From assembly GCA_938005705.1 (NCBI GenBank), contig CALLML010000019.1, forward strand, positions 1 through 44,379: a stretch of 44,379 bases of DNA, read 5' to 3'. The notes beneath the pieces were generated by a model. That model worked only from the letters and a program-made list of their open reading frames with translations. It did not search any database and had not been told where the DNA came from. Below, piece after piece: positions 41,371 through 44,379 of this stretch (positions within the stretch are counted from its first letter, which is position 1; each line of letters opens with the position of its first letter). A program made the translations under genes and the position numbers. The stretch is from an uncultured bacterium. Lineage in GTDB: Bacteria; Verrucomicrobiota; Kiritimatiellia; PWTM01.

Positions 41371-44349
41371 ATGACTCTTTTTCGGAGACTCGGATATCGG
41401 GGGAGGGTCCTTCTGCTGGTTTCGGCATGTGCGGTCAGGTCCGGTGCGCAAGAGAATCCGGCGCCCGGGTTGCGGGCCCCTAAGTTGAATCAAACGCCCA
41501 CCCTCGACGGGCGCATCGAGTCGCGGGAATGGAGCCAAGCGGCGGCGTTCACCGGTCTCGTAATCCCCTCCGCGGAACATGCGCTGGCGCCTCCCGAAAT
41601 GCAAGCGGTGATCCGAGTCGCTTATGACGATCGTTTTCTCTATGTGGCCATGCGCGCGCCGAATCCCCGCGGGCACTATCCGGTGGGCCGGGCCGGTCGT
41701 CCTGATGCCCCAGAGATTCCGGAGGACCATCATTTTCAACTTCTCCTTGTTGCGGGGGAACGCGCGCGCGCGGCACGAAACGGTGAAGGATATTACCGGA
41801 TTTCCGTCAATCCGCTGGGCGCCGTGGAGGATCGCTGGCTCAATAGCGGTCGGGCCGACCGGGAGCTGCTGTGGTCTCACGGCGGCGAAGCGCGATGTCT
41901 AGTGACGCCCGAGAGCTGGGAATTGGAGCTTTCCGTGGCCTGGTCGAGCCTCGGTGTGGACGCCCCTGACGGCCGAACGATCCATGGACAATTCATCCTC
42001 GCCGGAGGCACCGGTGCACGCGCGTGGGCCGCGGCCTCCGGCCCACGCCCTTGGGAAGGGTGGGGCGCGATCGAGCTTCGGCCCGGTCCCGCCGCGCAGG
42101 TCGTTGGATTCGGCGAGGTCGGCGGGGGAGAGCTGGAGACGCGCGCCCGCACCGTGGGCGCATCCGCCCCGCGCGCGAGCTTGCGGCTGCTCAACGACGC
42201 AGGGGCGCCGCTGGTGGAGGAATCATCCGTTCAGGCGGAGATGCTTGTTCGGCGCAGGGAGATTTCCCTTTCAGATTCCGGCAACACGCTTGAGCTGAAC
42301 ATTCGCGATGGCGATGCTGTCCTCTACCACCAGAGAGTGCGCGTGGACCGCTGGACAGACGCCTGGCGGAACAGGCATCTAAAGCCTTGGTTGAACTCGT
42401 TTACGAACACGCCGCCGCGAGCCGTCTCGTTTCCCGAAGACGATCCGCAATCCCTGCTGGTGTTCTTGTCCGCCCAGCGCAAGCGCATTCGGCCTCTTGA
42501 AGTCGCCTTCGGAGCAGCGCAACAGGCCGGAGACCGTGCGGCAATGGCCGAGATCGGACGCCGCTTGATGCGCGAGGCGCCATTTCTGCCGACCGGCTAC
42601 TTTCTCACGGCCCTCGATGAGGCGGCGCGAGGCCGGAAGGAGGAAGCACTGGGATTGCTTGAAAAGGCCGTGGACAAGGGCTTCAACAACGCCCAGGCCA
42701 TCGCCACGGCGACGGAACTTCAGCCATTGCGAGAATCGGATGCCTTCCGCGCGCTCCTGGCCCGTGCCTCATCGAGCCGGGGTATGACCATTCCCGCGCG
42801 CGCCGAGCCGGCGGAAGTGACGACCCCCGCGGTGGTTGTGGATGATAAAAACGTCACTCTTCATCCTCAGATTGGCCTGCCCGTGGCCCTCTATCGCTTT
42901 GCTCCGCAACCCCCTCCGGATCGCGCCGTCACCGGTCTACGCGGGACGGCCGGAGACTTGATCCGCGCCTGGTATGCCGAGGGCCGCGCCGCCGGCAATT
43001 GGGGCGATCTCTACGATAATCGCGACAACGGTCACTCCCGCCTTTCGGCCGGTCTTTTCCCACAACTGACGCATATTCAATACGGCGAATTCGCCCGCGC
43101 CGCCGACTTGCACAACGGCCTGGCCTCGACCATCGTGCACGACGGGGTGCTGATCGGTAACGCCTCGCTCGCCGTCACCGGCGGGCCATTTTGGCGTTCG
43201 CTGGTCCGCACCGCGCACGCCGATGCGCGCATCATGTCGCTGTTCTTCGCGCTCTACCGCGGCGGCCAGCTCTATGTGCATCCCGCTCACATGGATTTTC
43301 CGCGTGAAAAGTCGGAGGAAGAGGGCCTCACGCCTGCGCGGCGCGATGTCTTCTTCACCAACGCGCCGTTTCCTTTGGTCTCGCGCGGTTCGTCGGGTTC
43401 CGATCGTCCCCATCTCGAGGCGCTCGCCGCGATGCTCGCCGCATTCCAACCGGATGTGAAGCGCGCCTTGCGGGAGCGGGGATTGCTCATGCCGACACTC
43501 CAGATGCTGTTGCGACGCCACTACGTCGGCGTGGAGTCCGACGAGGATTATCTGACCGGCCGCGCACATCCGCCGCTCTTTGCGGGATCGAATCTCCGCC
43601 TGGAGCCGATGGTTCGCGCAGCGCATGAAATTCCACTGACAGCCCTCCCGCCGTGGGCGGAGATTCGCGTGGTGGAGGCCGATCTTCCCCGCATTGGCGT
43701 CGAGTATTTCGAGGCGCCTGGTCGCACGGAGGAAATATTCACCACGCCCGCTGCGGTCGCGCGCATATTCCGGGGAATTTCTCTTCGCCGCCGATATGTG
43801 CTGAGCGCCGAGGGCAGCGCAGACGCCAACGGTCGTCCGCTCGCCTTCCACTGGCGTCTGCTGCAAGGCGACCCCGCGCGCGTGGTCATTCGATCGATGG
43901 GCGAGCGCAGCGAACGCGCGGAAATCACAATCGCATGGCATCCCCCCATACCCGCCGCGAGCGAGCCCAACGTGATGTCGTCACGTGTAGACATCGGCCT
44001 TTTCGCGCACAACGGAAAGCACTTCTCGGCACCGGCCTTTTTCACGATCTATTTTCCGCCATCCGAAGAACGCGTCTATGGCGAGGACGGACGCATCCGG
44101 TCGGTGCGGTACCGGAAAGGGACGTCCGCGCCCTATACCGACCCCGTCATCTACACGCCGCGGGAATGGACCGACGAATATGAATACGGCCCGGACGGAC
44201 AGATGACGGGCTGGACGCGCTTGATGGGCGGCCGACGGGAACGCTACGATGCGGGCGGCCGGCGTGTCGGCGCCGATGGAACTCCCCGGGAAACAGTCTA
44301 TCGGCTCGTCGCTGACGGCGCGCTGATGAAGCTCGAACCCGCGCCCTGA
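41371..44349 (+). CDS. Large secreted protein with CBM9-like domain and unknown C-terminal part
   Basis: The 992-residue protein has a signal peptide (about 1-27). Residues about 40-240 match the CBM9-like/DOMON pattern found in secreted proteins of polymer degraders: TPTLDGRIESREWSQAAAF, then VAYDDRFLYVAMRA. A beta segment (241-340) and a helical TPR-like part (about 365-480) follow. The region from about 510 to 930 is unknown to me but has recurrent features, YDNRDNGHSRL and SSRVDIGLFAHNGKHFSAPAF. I believe similar unassigned proteins occur in PVC bacteria (memory only). The last 60 residues (DEYEYGPDGQMTGW, RYDAGGRRVG) look like YD/RHS repeats. ATG 41371 has GGGAG about 8 bases upstream; an ATG 48 bases earlier would precede the signal peptide. 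A carbohydrate-binding role is inferred. Confidence 0.85.
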   Translation: MTLFRRLGYRGRVLLLVSACAVRSGAQENPAPGLRAPKLNQTPTLDGRIESREWSQAAAFTGLVIPSAEHALAPPEMQAVIRVAYDDRFLYVAMRAPNPRGHYPVGRAGRPDAPEIPEDHHFQLLLVAGERARAARNGEGYYRISVNPLGAVEDRWLNSGRADRELLWSHGGEARCLVTPESWELELSVAWSSLGVDAPDGRTIHGQFILAGGTGARAWAAASGPRPWEGWGAIELRPGPAAQVVGFGEVGGGELETRARTVGASAPRASLRLLNDAGAPLVEESSVQAEMLVRRREISLSDSGNTLELNIRDGDAVLYHQRVRVDRWTDAWRNRHLKPWLNSFTNTPPRAVSFPEDDPQSLLVFLSAQRKRIRPLEVAFGAAQQAGDRAAMAEIGRRLMREAPFLPTGYFLTALDEAARGRKEEALGLLEKAVDKGFNNAQAIATATELQPLRESDAFRALLARASSSRGMTIPARAEPAEVTTPAVVVDDKNVTLHPQIGLPVALYRFAPQPPPDRAVTGLRGTAGDLIRAWYAEGRAAGNWGDLYDNRDNGHSRLSAGLFPQLTHIQYGEFARAADLHNGLASTIVHDGVLIGNASLAVTGGPFWRSLVRTAHADARIMSLFFALYRGGQLYVHPAHMDFPREKSEEEGLTPARRDVFFTNAPFPLVSRGSSGSDRPHLEALAAMLAAFQPDVKRALRERGLLMPTLQMLLRRHYVGVESDEDYLTGRAHPPLFAGSNLRLEPMVRAAHEIPLTALPPWAEIRVVEADLPRIGVEYFEAPGRTEEIFTTPAAVARIFRGISLRRRYVLSAEGSADANGRPLAFHWRLLQGDPARVVIRSMGERSERAEITIAWHPPIPAASEPNVMSSRVDIGLFAHNGKHFSAPAFFTIYFPPSEERVYGEDGRIRSVRYRKGTSAPYTDPVIYTPREWTDEYEYGPDGQMTGWTRLMGGRRERYDAGGRRVGADGTPRETVYRLVADGALMKLEPAP

Positions 44350-44379
44350 GCGGTCGCGCGTCACGAGAGGGTTTCGAGA

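Noticed and set aside
42937-43941. 334-codon minus-strand open frame opposite the large secreted protein
   Set aside because: The plus-strand frame is continuous over 992 codons with signal peptide and domains; the antisense product resembles nothing.

Overview
The window reads as chromosomal DNA of a GC-rich, Gram-negative bacterium, probably from the PVC superphylum (Verrucomicrobiota, Kiritimatiellota or a neighbour). That placement is inferred from three things: a polytopic transporter-like protein of a type I associate with PVC and related phyla, secreted proteins with a CBM9-like front end, and paired TTCCAAGSCTTGGAA palindromes, which I recall from Verrucomicrobiota-type genomes. Lipoprotein signal peptides and cell-surface glycosyltransferases fit a diderm. 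No tRNA, rRNA or CRISPR array is visible.

Layout. (1) 1-6.1 kb: an imperfect repeat and a palindrome array, then rsmI, a secreted protein of unknown function, an SMP-30/gluconolactonase and a large membrane protein. (2) 6.3-12.9 kb: seven tightly overlapping genes: NAD-dependent sugar epimerase, nitroreductase, a duplicated kinase-like protein, folP, cdaA, cdaR and a TPR protein. This is the c-di-AMP synthesis locus joined to folate synthesis. (3) 12.9-17.8 kb: an accessory-looking segment with a lipoprotein esterase fused to an unknown C-terminal half, a repeat-containing lipoprotein and a decayed group II intron. (4) 17.8-19.7 kb, minus strand: accA and a LysM-L,D-transpeptidase, followed by an inverted copy of the repeat at the window start. 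(5) 20-23 kb: cysS-tmk-holB. (6) 23-30.2 kb: an unusually structured convergent intergenic region, then membrane glycosyltransferases and a YfhO-like protein. (7) 30.3-32 kb, minus strand: xerD-rnc. (8) 32.1-37.1 kb: a second palindrome pair, ettA, then an HMA-like lipoprotein, pepA and purC. (9) 37.1-44.3 kb: a good promoter, a degenerate HAD-like protein, mazG, pgi, truA, and a 992-residue secreted CBM9-like protein.

Most genes are housekeeping and many join through 4-base ATGA overlaps, so translational coupling seems the rule. The observations most worth a second look are: the tandem kinase-like protein whose second copy has lost both catalytic aspartates (7.8-9.6 kb); the two palindrome pairs with the same 32-bp period, upstream of rsmI and of ettA; the ~140-bp repeat lying just upstream of genes in both its copies; and the nest of palindromes and hairpins between two convergent genes at 23.2-23.4 kb.
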